Assembly (NCBI GenBank): GCA_934141615.1
Contig: CAKPCM010000032.1
Location: 1-11,063 of the forward strand
Reading direction: 5' to 3'
DNA from: an uncultured Bacilli bacterium
GTDB taxonomy: Bacteria; Bacillota_I; Bacilli_A; RF39; UBA660
Length of the DNA: 11,063 nt
This document shows, piece by piece, positions 1-6,811 of this stretch (the first letter of the stretch is position 1; each line of letters begins with the position of its first letter). The notes under the pieces are model-generated. The model did no database searches. It saw nothing but the letters and a program-made list of their open reading frames with translations, and was not told the origin of the DNA. The translations under genes and the position numbers were made by a program.

Positions 1-302
1 AGAGGAAGTTTATCTGTTGTTGCTCCTGCCGAACCTATTCTTATAATATTATCTACATCATAAAATTTATATAGTTCATAAGAATAAATACCAACTGATG
101 GATTTCCCATTCCGTGTGCCATAACGGTTACTCTTTTGTCTTTATAATAACCAGTATATGCATACATTCCTCTTACGCTATTAACTAGCTTATAATCACT
201 TAAATAGTTTTCTGCTACATATTTAGCGCGCATAGGATCTCCCGGCATTATAACGGTTTTAGATATATCTTCTTTTAAGGCTTCATTGTGTGGTGTTGGC
301 AT
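1..302 (-). CDS. deoD: Purine nucleoside phosphorylase DeoD-type, 5' part (3' end beyond window start)
   Basis: Reading the complement from the ATG at 302-300 gives about 100 residues beginning MPTPHNEALKED, with the gene running off the left edge. The protein matches the N-terminal part of hexameric, low-molecular-weight PNP (DeoD). Visible landmarks are TPHN at residues 3-6, the phosphate-binding MPGDPMRAKY near 19-28, the conserved VRGMYAYTG segment, AHGMGNPS near 64-71 and RIGSAGAT near 89-96. The family reversibly phosphorolyses purine (deoxy)ribonucleosides to free base plus (deoxy)ribose-1-phosphate, for cytosolic nucleoside salvage. The start is well supported by a near-perfect GGAAGGAGG (309-317) six bases upstream. 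The leader is very short, because an extended -10 box lies just before the ribosome binding site. The gene is divergent from the M3-like peptidase gene at 400. Family identity is certain; only the missing C-terminus prevents checking completeness. Confidence 0.93.
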   Translation of the reverse strand, partial: MPTPHNEALKEDISKTVIMPGDPMRAKYVAENYLSDYKLVNSVRGMYAYTGYYKDKRVTVMAHGMGNPSVGIYSYELYKFYDVDNIIRIGSAGATTDKLP

Positions 303-323
303 AAAAGGCCTCCTTCCTATGAT

Positions 324-342
324 TAAATTATACCATAATTTA
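324..342. repeat. 8-bp perfect inverted repeat in the deoD/M3-peptidase divergent promoter region
   Basis: TAAATTAT-ACC-ATAATTTA is a perfect dyad with a 3-bp centre. It covers the deoD -10 box and ends one base before the -35 hexamer of the opposite promoter (344-349). A repressor bound here could affect both genes. The sequence is pure A/T outside the centre in an AT-rich genome, so chance is a real alternative. Confidence 0.35.
327..335 (-). promoter_or_regulatory. Extended -10 promoter element for deoD
   Basis: On the minus strand this reads TGGTATAAT, a consensus extended -10 box. No good -35 is visible at 16-18 bp (AT-rich sequence near 349-356), which fits an extended -10 promoter. 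Predicted transcription would start near 320, leaving only a few bases before the ribosome binding site at 309-317, so there is no room for a riboswitch or attenuator. The element lies within an 8-bp inverted repeat (324-342). Confidence 0.55.
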
Positions 343-343
343 C

Positions 344-371
344 TTGATATTTTTAAAATATATGTTAGAAT
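344..371 (+). promoter_or_regulatory. Sigma-A-type promoter for the M3-like peptidase gene
   Basis: TTGATA (344-349), 16-bp spacer, TAGAAT (366-371), with an upstream TG (363-364) giving an extended -10. Transcription would begin near 378, leaving a leader of about 20 bases before the ATG at 400. The element sits back to back with the deoD promoter, and the two -35 regions abut or overlap. Confidence 0.7.
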
Positions 372-385
372 AGAAAACACTTTAT

Positions 386-395
386 AAAGGGTGAT
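386..395 (+). promoter_or_regulatory. Ribosome binding site that sets the start at 400
   Basis: AAAGGGTGAT pairs well with the 16S anti-SD (AAGGAGGTGAT). An in-frame GTG at 391 lies inside this site and so cannot be the start. The ATG at 400 is 8 bases from the purine core. Confidence 0.75.
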
Positions 396-399
396 TTAT

Positions 400-1512
400 A
401 TGAAAAATAAATACAAATGGAATAAAAAAGAAATTTTTAAAACTTATTTAGAAAACCTTAAGGAAATATACGGTTATGGTAACATAATAGAAAGACTTTA
501 TGACAAAGACTATTTAGAAGATATGGTTTATGAAACATTAAAACTTCCATACTATTATCCAAAAATTTTAAGGCATTTAAATTTTGAAGATGATATGAAT
601 GAGGATTACAACTTTGTAAATGAAGTATTAACGCCTTTTCAAAAGGAAAAAATAGAGATAATTATTAAAAACGCTTTAGAGTATAATTTCAATTACTCGT
701 TAAAATATAATCCATATAAAGAAAACACAGATTATATAATGCTTTCTAAAGAATATTTAAAAAATATAAATTTAACTTTATATGATGAATTAAATAACGT
801 TATAGATAATAACAGATTATACATAGATAAGCATAAGGATTCAAGCAATATAGCATTTGCTGGTTCTTGTTACTCTTTGGAAGATAAAAATTTCTATAAG
901 ATAAATCAAACCTGTTATGATAATTTATTTATTACTTTAAACCACGAAAACGTACATGGTACTTTTAATAAAATATCAAACAGAAAATTTGACAAAAATA
1001 AAAAACTTATCTTATATCGTGAAGTGGGAAGTATATTAATTGAATTATATGGTAGTTGTTATTTATATGAAAATGGTTACATAGATGATTGTCAATACAG
1101 TTTTTTACATGGCTTAGCTTACCTAACAAACATTTATGATAATGCTGAGTTAACCGATCTTTTATACAAGACAGCAAATGCTTCTTTTGATAAGAATATA
1201 AAAACAATGAAAAAAGTTATTAACTCAGAAAAACAAATGAATCCTAATTATGATTTTAAAATAAATGAGCTAAATGAACTTCCCTTATCTCACCATTTAA
1301 TTTATTTATATTCGGCTGCAATTGCTATTTGTTTGTTTGAAAAATATAAGGATAGTCCAAAAGAAGGAATGAAAGCAGCAATAGACATTATGTTAAATGT
1401 TAATGAAGAAAATGAAAAAGAACTATTTGAACTTTATGATATAAATTTAAATCGATACTTAAATGAGTATAAGTTTGAAAATAATAGTTTAGTAAAAAGA
1501 AGAACAAACTAA
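400..1512 (+). CDS. Compact M3-family (oligoendopeptidase F-like) zinc metallopeptidase
   Basis: The 370-aa protein has no signal peptide or membrane segment, so it is probably cytosolic. It resembles the catalytic half of M3 oligopeptidases. FAGSCYSLED and the segment leading to the active site align with the pre-helix region. The zinc motif is HENVH at 182-186, with H182 and H186 as ligands and E183 as catalytic base. Twenty-two residues on, E208 begins REVGSILIELYGS, the counterpart of the family's ExxSxxxE helix carrying the third ligand. Near the C-terminus, HHLIYLYS (298-305), the following A/I-rich helix and ELFELYDINL match the M3 substrate-binding region and tail. Typical PepF is about 560-600 aa, so the N-terminal domain is largely reduced. 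The glycine usual in HExGH is Val185, and the second downstream Tyr of classical M3 enzymes is not obvious. The likely role is hydrolysis of short peptides. Family call is inferred from motifs and their order. Confidence 0.75.
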   Translation: MKNKYKWNKKEIFKTYLENLKEIYGYGNIIERLYDKDYLEDMVYETLKLPYYYPKILRHLNFEDDMNEDYNFVNEVLTPFQKEKIEIIIKNALEYNFNYSLKYNPYKENTDYIMLSKEYLKNINLTLYDELNNVIDNNRLYIDKHKDSSNIAFAGSCYSLEDKNFYKINQTCYDNLFITLNHENVHGTFNKISNRKFDKNKKLILYREVGSILIELYGSCYLYENGYIDDCQYSFLHGLAYLTNIYDNAELTDLLYKTANASFDKNIKTMKKVINSEKQMNPNYDFKINELNELPLSHHLIYLYSAAIAICLFEKYKDSPKEGMKAAIDIMLNVNEENEKELFELYDINLNRYLNEYKFENNSLVKRRTN

Positions 1513-1533
1513 TCGTCAGTTTGTTCTTCTTCG
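1493..1533. terminator. Bidirectional terminator formed by the overlapping ends of the M3-peptidase gene and ftsK
   Basis: AAGAAGAACAAACT (1497-1510) and its exact complement (1518-1531) form a 14-bp perfect stem around the 7-base loop 1511-1517. On the minus strand the stem runs into TTCTTTTTAC, a usable U-tract for ftsK. On the plus strand it is followed only by a weaker T-rich stretch. Both stop codons (TAA 1510-1512 plus, TAG 1511-1509 minus) lie at the hairpin apex, so the stem arms encode the C-termini of both proteins. Confidence 0.8.
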
Positions 1534-3710
1534 TCTTTATTCTCATATTTTACTAATACTTCACGAGGTTTTGAACCATTAGGTGGTCCTACTATTCCTC
1601 TTTCTTCTAGTAAGTCTATCATTCTAGCTGCTCTGTTATATCCAAGACGATATTTTCTTTGTAAAAGTGAAGCACTTGTCTTTCCACTTTTTATTACAAA
1701 GTCAACTATTTCATTATATAAAGGATCATCATACTTATCATCTTTTGAATCATATGATGCCGATTGTGATCCTGCCGGACTAGATGTTAAGTTAGTAAAC
1801 TTTTCATCATACTGAGCCTTTTGTTGTTTTATGGTGTAATCAACAACTTTTTGAACCTCTTCTTCAGATACAAATGAACCTTGAATTCTAGTTGGAGTAC
1901 CCTCTCCCATTGGAAGGAATAACATATCACCTTTACCAATTAATTTTTCAGCTCCTGTCATATCAAGTATTGTTCTAGAATCTATTGATGATGATACGGT
2001 AAATGCTATACGAGATGGAATGTTTGCTTTTACAACACCCGTTATAACATCCGTTGATGGTCTTTGTGTTGCAACTATTAAATGAATACCTGCCGCACGA
2101 GCCATTTGTGTAATTCTCATTATAGAATCTTCAACTTCTTTTGCTGCAACTAACATAAGGTCAGCAAGTTCGTCTATTAAAACAACAATGTAAGGTAGTT
2201 TTTTTGCTGAAGTATCGCCAGCATCTATCTTCTTTTGCATTAATTTGTTATAGCCTTCAATGTTTTTAGTACCACTGTCACTTAATAAATCATAACGATG
2301 TTCCATTTCTTCTACTATCTTTTTAAGAACGATAGAAGCTTTTTTAGGATCATTTACAACTGGTGCTAATAGATGTGGTGCACCATTATACATAGAAAGT
2401 TCTACCTTTTTAGGATCGACCATAACAAGTTTTACCTCATCCGGTTTAGCACGCATTAGAATTGATGTAATAACCGAGTTAACACATACTGATTTACCTG
2501 AACCTGTTGCACCTGCAATTAAAAGGTGCGGAGTCTTATTTACTTCCATCCATCTAGGATTTCCCATAATATCTTTACCCAATACCGCAAGAAGTTTGCT
2601 ATCTTCTTTTTCTTTTGGAACAGCTGCTAAAACTTCTCTTAATGATACAGGAGTAGTAACTTTATTAGGAATATCAATACCTATCGTACTTTTACCTGGT
2701 ATAGGAGCTTGTATTCTTACGTCTTTTGCAGCTAATGCTAATGCAATTTCCTTATTCAAACTTAATATTTTATTAACTTTTGTTCCTGATTTAACTTCTA
2801 GTTCATACTGGGTTACGGTAGGTCCAACATGCGCTGCAACTACTTTACCATTAATGTCAAAATCAGTTAAAACTTGTTCAAGTAATTTAATGTTAGATGA
2901 TATACTCTCTTCATTTGCTTTTGTATTTACTTTTTTAGGAACGTTTAAAAGGGAGATTGGTGGAAGTTTATATTCACCATTTATAACAGGTTCACTATCT
3001 TCTTCTACCTCTTCTAGATGAGTAGGATTTAAATCATTAATGTTTGATATAACAACCCTTTTATCTTTAGGAGTCTCTTTTTCTTCCGCTTCAACCTCAT
3101 CTTCTTCTAATTCGTCATCATCAGAATCCTTCTTCTTATTAAGCCATTTTTTAGGAACAAAGAATAAGATTATCTTTCTTAAAAGTGTTGCCGGCGAAAT
3201 ATTAAATATAAGCATTGCACCAAATAATATTAATACCCAACATATTATCTTTGATCCTAAAACGTCGAATGCAAGAACGAATAAGTATGAGAATATCGCA
3301 CCAAGTATTCCTCCACCTTGAATAAAATTAACATCATTAAAGCCTGATACAATGTTTGCTAAAGTATCTTGAAATACCGCACTTCCTACGTTTGTATCAT
3401 ACATTATGTATTTTACGTGGGACATTGAAAGAATAGCTATCGCAAACAAATAAAATCCAATTAGTTTTTTAGTAAACAACTTAGGTTTTTTTCTAAATAA
3501 TAATACGTAGCCCCCTACTAATAAAAAGTATACTAATCCCCAGTTATAAAAAGCTCCAAATAAAAATATACCAAAATTACTAACCATTCTTCCTACAAAA
3601 CCAGATCTAAGTAATCCTAGTATTGTTAAAACTATATATAATATTCCAAATATTTCTACTGGAATTTTTCCTTTTTTCTTACTTGAAGATGATGTTTTTT
3701 TCTTTGCCAC
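1509..3710 (-). CDS. ftsK: DNA translocase FtsK/SpoIIIE
   Basis: The 733-aa protein is a membrane-anchored, ATP-driven double-stranded DNA pump that clears chromosome DNA from the closing division septum. The N-terminal ~190 residues hold about four hydrophobic segments. A highly acidic linker follows (about 193-220). The alpha/beta motor comes next, with Walker A GATGSGKS at 400-407 (Lys406), Walker B VVLIDEL (Asp513, Glu514) and the family's ATQRPS signature. A C-terminal winged-helix gamma domain (about 663-715, including GYNRAARMIDLLEERG) reads polar DNA motifs. Length is close to B. subtilis SpoIIIE (787 aa). An in-frame GTG at 3719 falls inside the ribosome binding site GAGGTGAT (3715-3722), so the GTG at 3710 (GTG-GCA-AAG) eight bases downstream is the better start. 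It is monocistronic, with its own promoter and a hairpin at its end. The sequence cannot tell whether it serves division or sporulation. Confidence 0.96.
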   Translation of the reverse strand: MAKKKTSSSSKKKGKIPVEIFGILYIVLTILGLLRSGFVGRMVSNFGIFLFGAFYNWGLVYFLLVGGYVLLFRKKPKLFTKKLIGFYLFAIAILSMSHVKYIMYDTNVGSAVFQDTLANIVSGFNDVNFIQGGGILGAIFSYLFVLAFDVLGSKIICWVLILFGAMLIFNISPATLLRKIILFFVPKKWLNKKKDSDDDELEEDEVEAEEKETPKDKRVVISNINDLNPTHLEEVEEDSEPVINGEYKLPPISLLNVPKKVNTKANEESISSNIKLLEQVLTDFDINGKVVAAHVGPTVTQYELEVKSGTKVNKILSLNKEIALALAAKDVRIQAPIPGKSTIGIDIPNKVTTPVSLREVLAAVPKEKEDSKLLAVLGKDIMGNPRWMEVNKTPHLLIAGATGSGKSVCVNSVITSILMRAKPDEVKLVMVDPKKVELSMYNGAPHLLAPVVNDPKKASIVLKKIVEEMEHRYDLLSDSGTKNIEGYNKLMQKKIDAGDTSAKKLPYIVVLIDELADLMLVAAKEVEDSIMRITQMARAAGIHLIVATQRPSTDVITGVVKANIPSRIAFTVSSSIDSRTILDMTGAEKLIGKGDMLFLPMGEGTPTRIQGSFVSEEEVQKVVDYTIKQQKAQYDEKFTNLTSSPAGSQSASYDSKDDKYDDPLYNEIVDFVIKSGKTSASLLQRKYRLGYNRAARMIDLLEERGIVGPPNGSKPREVLVKYENKDEEEQTDD

Positions 3711-3714
3711 CTTT

Positions 3715-3722
3715 ATCACCTC
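3715..3722 (-). promoter_or_regulatory. Ribosome binding site that sets the ftsK start at 3710
   Basis: The minus strand reads GAGGTGAT, then AAAG, then GTG. The more upstream in-frame GTG (3719-3717) is part of this site itself and is therefore a spurious extension of the reading frame. Confidence 0.7.
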
Positions 3723-3736
3723 ACTATTATAAATTA

Positions 3737-3765
3737 ATTATAACACGTAAAATTAAAGATGTAAA
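3737..3765 (-). promoter_or_regulatory. Promoter of ftsK
   Basis: TTTACA (3765-3760), 17-bp spacer, TATAAT (3742-3737), preceded by TG one base away (extended -10). A second TATAAT sits 11 bp downstream (3731-3726) but lacks a -35. The promoter lies after the terminator of the upstream small gene, so ftsK is an independent unit with a leader of roughly 20 bases. Confidence 0.8.
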
Positions 3766-3790
3766 TTTAAGGTTGGCATTTTTATGCAAC

Positions 3791-3815
3791 AAAAAAACAA
3801 CTCTAAAAGTTGCTT
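3791..3815 (-). terminator. Rho-independent terminator of the 100-aa unknown gene
   Basis: On the minus strand AAGCAACT (3815-3808) pairs with AGTTGTTT (3802-3795), with one G-U pair and a 5-base loop. It runs into a tract of seven T (3797-3791). The hairpin begins three bases after the stop codon of the small gene and isolates it from ftsK. Confidence 0.8.
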
Positions 3816-3818
3816 TCT

Positions 3819-4121
3819 TTATCTTATCATTCCTCTTTTTTCTCTTTTTTCGTCATCAAATGATTCTAAATAAGAAATGGTAGACTCAATCTCATTATTT
3901 AATCCTAAAACTAATGGGTCTTCTTCATTAACATTCTTAAGTCTTAAAAAATCATGATTTTTATATACATAAGACATTACATCTCTTTTTGTTATATCTA
4001 TATCATCAAAACCATAATTCTTTATAAAATCATTAATGTCTTTAATAGCGGTTTCAATATCAGTTTCTTTATAATCATTAGTTTTAAAATAACTATCTAA
4101 TAAATAATCTTTATTAATCAT
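3819..4121 (-). CDS. Small acidic protein of unknown function (100 aa)
   Basis: I do not recognise this protein. It is 100 aa, soluble, strongly charged and without cysteine, starting MINKDYLLDSYF. The middle is rich in Asp and Ile (GFDDIDITKRD near 37-47), and the tail is acidic then basic (ESFDDEKREKRGMIR). Predicted character is mostly helical; no catalytic or DNA-binding motif is evident. The ATG at 4121 is preferred over an in-frame TTG at 4130, which would sit only three bases from the GAAAGGA ribosome binding site. That the gene is real is well supported: it has a consensus promoter (4161-4189), a ribosome binding site and a dedicated terminator three bases after its stop. It may also receive read-through from the RSH-PAP2-ogg operon, because no terminator lies between ogg and this gene. 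Confidence 0.75.
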   Translation of the reverse strand: MINKDYLLDSYFKTNDYKETDIETAIKDINDFIKNYGFDDIDITKRDVMSYVYKNHDFLRLKNVNEEDPLVLGLNNEIESTISYLESFDDEKREKRGMIR

Positions 4122-4160
4122 ATTAATCAAATTCCTTTCATAAACACCTAATGGTTAACT

Positions 4161-4189
4161 ATTCTATCACAAATTACTTTATTTATCAA
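4161..4189 (-). promoter_or_regulatory. Promoter of the 100-aa gene, overlapping the ogg stop codon
   Basis: TTGATA (4189-4184), 17-bp spacer, TAGAAT (4166-4161), with TG one base upstream of the -10. This is close to consensus in spacing and in both hexamers. The TGA inside the -35 box is the stop codon of ogg (4188-4186). Confidence 0.78.
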
Positions 4190-5019
4190 TTACTATTTCT
4201 TCCGTAATTAAATAAGTACTGTATTGCTACTGCACTATACTTGCCATACGTTATGCTAGCAAAAGCTCTTATGTTTTTTTCACCCTCTATATTATATTCT
4301 TTTTTCATAACTTTCTTAACCCAGGTATCAACTGGAAACACATCGTATTTTTGATAAGCAAATAAAAGTATACAAGAAGCAACCTTAGGTCCTATTCCAA
4401 TATTTTCCATTAACTTATCTAATGCTTCTTTAGTATCCATGTTATAAAATGAGTCAAGATCAAGTTCATTATTATTTAGTTTATCTATCATGGCTTTTAA
4501 GTATTTATCTCTAAAGCCTACCTTACACTCTCTTAAATCGCTTTCTTTTACATCTTTTAAATCTTTATACTGTGGAAAAAGATAATATTCTTTATTATTA
4601 AACATTACTTTTTTACCATATTTTTTAGCAATGTTATTAAGTGCACTTGCAATTGATGGAACACTGTTATTAGCGGATATGATATATTCCATTATGGTTT
4701 CAAATGGATCTTGCTTTATCATCATAAGCCCCTTAGAAAAATTTATGGCAGATTCTAATTTTTTATCATGACTAAGTAAGTATTCATTTATCTTGTCATA
4801 ATCATTATCTAAGTCAAAGTAATTTGTCACAACACTTTTTAAATCATCTTCGTTATTTGATGATGCATATAAATAATTATTCTTTTGATAAACGTTTATT
4901 ACCCTGTCTTTTAATATTACATCAAAACTTCCATCTTCCATTTTAAAGAACCTAAATATTTGCCCACAAGTTATGCTATCTACTAGTTTAAATGGTTTTT
5001 CTATCTTTATTTTTATCAT
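4186..5019 (-). CDS. ogg: 8-oxoguanine DNA glycosylase/AP lyase, OGG1 type
   Basis: The 277-aa protein excises 7,8-dihydro-8-oxoguanine from DNA through a lysine Schiff base and nicks the abasic site (base excision repair). The N-terminal OGG domain shows the TCGQIFRF signature near 17-24. The HhH-GPD part starts with QDPFETIMEYIISANN (103-118), equivalent to human QDPxECLFSFICSSNNN, followed by GFRDKYL near 168-174. The helix-hairpin-helix reads IGIGPKVASC (207-216), with Lys212 in the position of the catalytic lysine (human Lys249). Asp231 in PVDTW corresponds to the catalytic aspartate (human Asp268). All key residues are present and the length fits the clostridial OGG group. The start ATG follows AAGGAG at about 10 bases, inside the PAP2 gene, which it overlaps by 32 bases. 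It is the last gene of the RSH-PAP2-ogg operon. Confidence 0.92.
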   Translation of the reverse strand: MIKIKIEKPFKLVDSITCGQIFRFFKMEDGSFDVILKDRVINVYQKNNYLYASSNNEDDLKSVVTNYFDLDNDYDKINEYLLSHDKKLESAINFSKGLMMIKQDPFETIMEYIISANNSVPSIASALNNIAKKYGKKVMFNNKEYYLFPQYKDLKDVKESDLRECKVGFRDKYLKAMIDKLNNNELDLDSFYNMDTKEALDKLMENIGIGPKVASCILLFAYQKYDVFPVDTWVKKVMKKEYNIEGEKNIRAFASITYGKYSAVAIQYLFNYGRNSN

Positions 5020-5632
5020 GAATATAATACTCCTTATCCATAATTATATTTGTTATTATAAGAATAATAATTCCTAGTATGGTGCTTGCTAAAACATCAG
5101 TTAAATAATGAACCCCAAAATAAATTCTGCTTATTGGTATTAAAAACATCATAATACTTAAAAATACAATAAGTGGTTTTCTTAATTTCCCATGAACGTT
5201 TTTGTTAACTATTAGAAGTAACGTTCCGTATAATAAAACCGCTGATATGGTGTGTCCTGATGGATATGAATATCCTCCTTCTTTAATCCACTTCCAAGAA
5301 GGCCTTGTTCTTCTAACTATTTCTTTTATTCCTTTCATTAATAAAACACCAAGCATAGTATTTATTAAAACATATTTAAAATCTGACAATTTCTTTGTTT
5401 TAATAAAAGGTATAAGTGATATTAAAAGAACTATTGCAACGCCTAGGCTAGAGCCTATTTTTGTTATAACGTATAAAATGCCAGTTACCGGCTTGCACTT
5501 TAGTTTTATTAATAAATTAAATGCATCTTCATCTATTTTGCTTGTTTTTGAAGTGACAACGAAATAAGTAAGTACTAAAAAAGCTGTTAAAAGAACTAAT
5601 ATCCATAAGCATTCTTTTTTATATTTTTTCAA
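4988..5632 (-). CDS. PAP2-superfamily membrane phosphatase
   Basis: About 214 aa with five to six hydrophobic helices. The three PAP2 catalytic motifs are all present: K103-x6-R110-P111 (KEIVRRTRP), Y-PSGH at 123-127, and SR-x5-H (R169, H175, in SRIYFGVHYLTD). This family dephosphorylates lipid phosphates at the membrane surface, such as phosphatidylglycerol phosphate, phosphatidic acid or undecaprenyl pyrophosphate. The motifs do not reveal the substrate. The start is uncertain. A GTG at 5644 lies within the GAAGGTGAG ribosome binding site (5640-5648), so the TTG at 5632, 4 bases after the RSH stop codon, is preferred; an ATT in between has the best spacing but is a rare start. The 3' end overlaps ogg by 32 bases, implying translational coupling. 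Confidence 0.92.
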   Translation of the reverse strand: MKKYKKECLWILVLLTAFLVLTYFVVTSKTSKIDEDAFNLLIKLKCKPVTGILYVITKIGSSLGVAIVLLISLIPFIKTKKLSDFKYVLINTMLGVLLMKGIKEIVRRTRPSWKWIKEGGYSYPSGHTISAVLLYGTLLLIVNKNVHGKLRKPLIVFLSIMMFLIPISRIYFGVHYLTDVLASTILGIIILIITNIIMDKEYYIHDKNKDRKTI

Positions 5633-5636
5633 AATC

Positions 5637-6755
5637 TTACTCACCTTCTTTTTTTAGTTTGTTAAGTCCAATCTTCATTTTTGTTGTAACTTTTTCTTGA
5701 ACTGCAGAATTAAGATCAGAAAATACTCCTAGGTCATTTGTTCTTTGCATATCTTCCGTTCTTATTCTAACTTGTATGTTTGCATCTTTATATTTTACGT
5801 TTGTGTTTAACGACTTATAACCATTAGATTTTGGAGATGCTATATAATCTATTGTTTTACCACCCACAAACTTACCTATTTCATTTACAGTGCCAAGCGC
5901 AATATAACAGTCAGATAAATCTTTTACCACCATCTTTATAGCAAGCAAATCATCAATGTTATTAACATTTCCTTCTTTTAATGATTCCTCATACATCGCC
6001 CCAATGTTTTTTATACGTGATTTAAAATACATTCCAATTCCCATATGACTTAGTTTTTTTAAAACTTCATCACCAAATAAATTACAAGTTTCAGTATATT
6101 TTTGTTTTAATTTATTTCTTTTCTTTTCAAATTTCAAAAACTCATCCGGGTGCAAATAATAAAACGAAAGGTCTTGAAGTTCATCTTTTAATTTATAGAT
6201 TCCAAGTATCTTTAAGGCAGGAACATAAAACGTGTTAGTTTCGGTTGCAATTTCTATTTGCTTTTCTCTTTTCATAGGACCAAGGGTACTCATGTTGTGA
6301 AATCTATCGCCACCTTTAATTGCAAGTGACCTAACGTCTTTACTAACACTTTTAATAATTTTATCATGAGTTTCATTATTTACGTCACGTCCAACTTTAG
6401 TTACGCCATCAACTAGTGTTGCAATATTCTGACCAAAATCCTTTTCACATTCTTCTAAAGTATAAGGAGTATCTTCTACCGTGTCATGAAGAAGCGCTGC
6501 AGCACAACTTTCCGCATCAAGACCATACGTTGCAAGAATGCTTGATACTGCAATTGGATGGGTTATGTAAGGCTCTCCTGTTTTTCTAGGCTTACTATTT
6601 TTATGAAGATGATCTGCTTTATAAAGTGCTTTATAAATAAGTGCAATATCATTATGATCAAACTGCCCGCAATTTGGTATAAGTTTTAAATATTCGTTAA
6701 AATCAGTTACAAAATTATCTTCTATATTAGGAAAATGTTTCTTAAATTCATCCAT
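5637..6755 (-). CDS. Short RelA/SpoT homologue: HD (p)ppGpp hydrolase with degenerate synthetase domain
   Basis: The protein is 372 aa, about half a full Rel (~730 aa); the TGS, helical and ACT domains are absent. The HD hydrolase half looks intact: R57 (PRKTGEPY), H66, H90-D91, E94-D95 and DRFHNM with D150 and N154, all positions used by Rel for metal binding and removal of the 3' pyrophosphate of (p)ppGpp. The synthetase half is recognisable (DDLLAIK, Asp269; YIASPKSNGY, Tyr313) but altered. The glutamate expected before the QIRT-type motif is Gln328 (IQVRIRT), the SLHTTV histidine is Asn317, EMH is DMQ, and the AAHW ending is missing. Inference: it degrades (p)ppGpp but probably cannot make it. 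ATG at 6755 follows GAAGGTGAT. It is the first gene of the operon with PAP2 and ogg, starting after the yvcK terminator; only a weak TATTAT -10 was seen. Confidence 0.88.
   Translation of the reverse strand: MDEFKKHFPNIEDNFVTDFNEYLKLIPNCGQFDHNDIALIYKALYKADHLHKNSKPRKTGEPYITHPIAVSSILATYGLDAESCAAALLHDTVEDTPYTLEECEKDFGQNIATLVDGVTKVGRDVNNETHDKIIKSVSKDVRSLAIKGGDRFHNMSTLGPMKREKQIEIATETNTFYVPALKILGIYKLKDELQDLSFYYLHPDEFLKFEKKRNKLKQKYTETCNLFGDEVLKKLSHMGIGMYFKSRIKNIGAMYEESLKEGNVNNIDDLLAIKMVVKDLSDCYIALGTVNEIGKFVGGKTIDYIASPKSNGYKSLNTNVKYKDANIQVRIRTEDMQRTNDLGVFSDLNSAVQEKVTTKMKIGLNKLKKEGE
5640..5648 (-). promoter_or_regulatory. Ribosome binding site for the PAP2 gene, inside the RSH gene end
   Basis: The minus strand reads GAAGGTGAG, matching GGAGGTGA with one mismatch, and it overlaps the last codons of the RSH gene (GGT GAG TAA). 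It argues against the in-frame GTG at 5644 as initiator, since that codon is part of the site. Confidence 0.5.
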
Positions 6756-6811
6756 ACTATCACCTTCATACTTCTAAATAATTCGTTACATATATAATAC
6801 TACAAACGTTT

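Noticed and set aside
1007..1207. Minus-strand open frame of 66 codons inside the M3-peptidase gene
   Set aside because: Antisense shadow of a well-supported gene; no ribosome binding site and no sensible protein pattern.
2596..3321. Two plus-strand open frames (141 and 93 codons) opposite ftsK
   Set aside because: Ser/Leu-rich shadows of the FtsK acidic linker and motor sequence; the FtsK frame is unambiguous.
3623..3883. Plus-strand frame of 86 codons across the ftsK promoter region
   Set aside because: Runs through a terminator and promoter of the opposite strand and gives a Phe/Leu-rich chance translation without a ribosome binding site.
5202..5567. Plus-strand frame of 121 codons within the PAP2 gene
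   Set aside because: Antisense to all three PAP2 motifs; a shadow.
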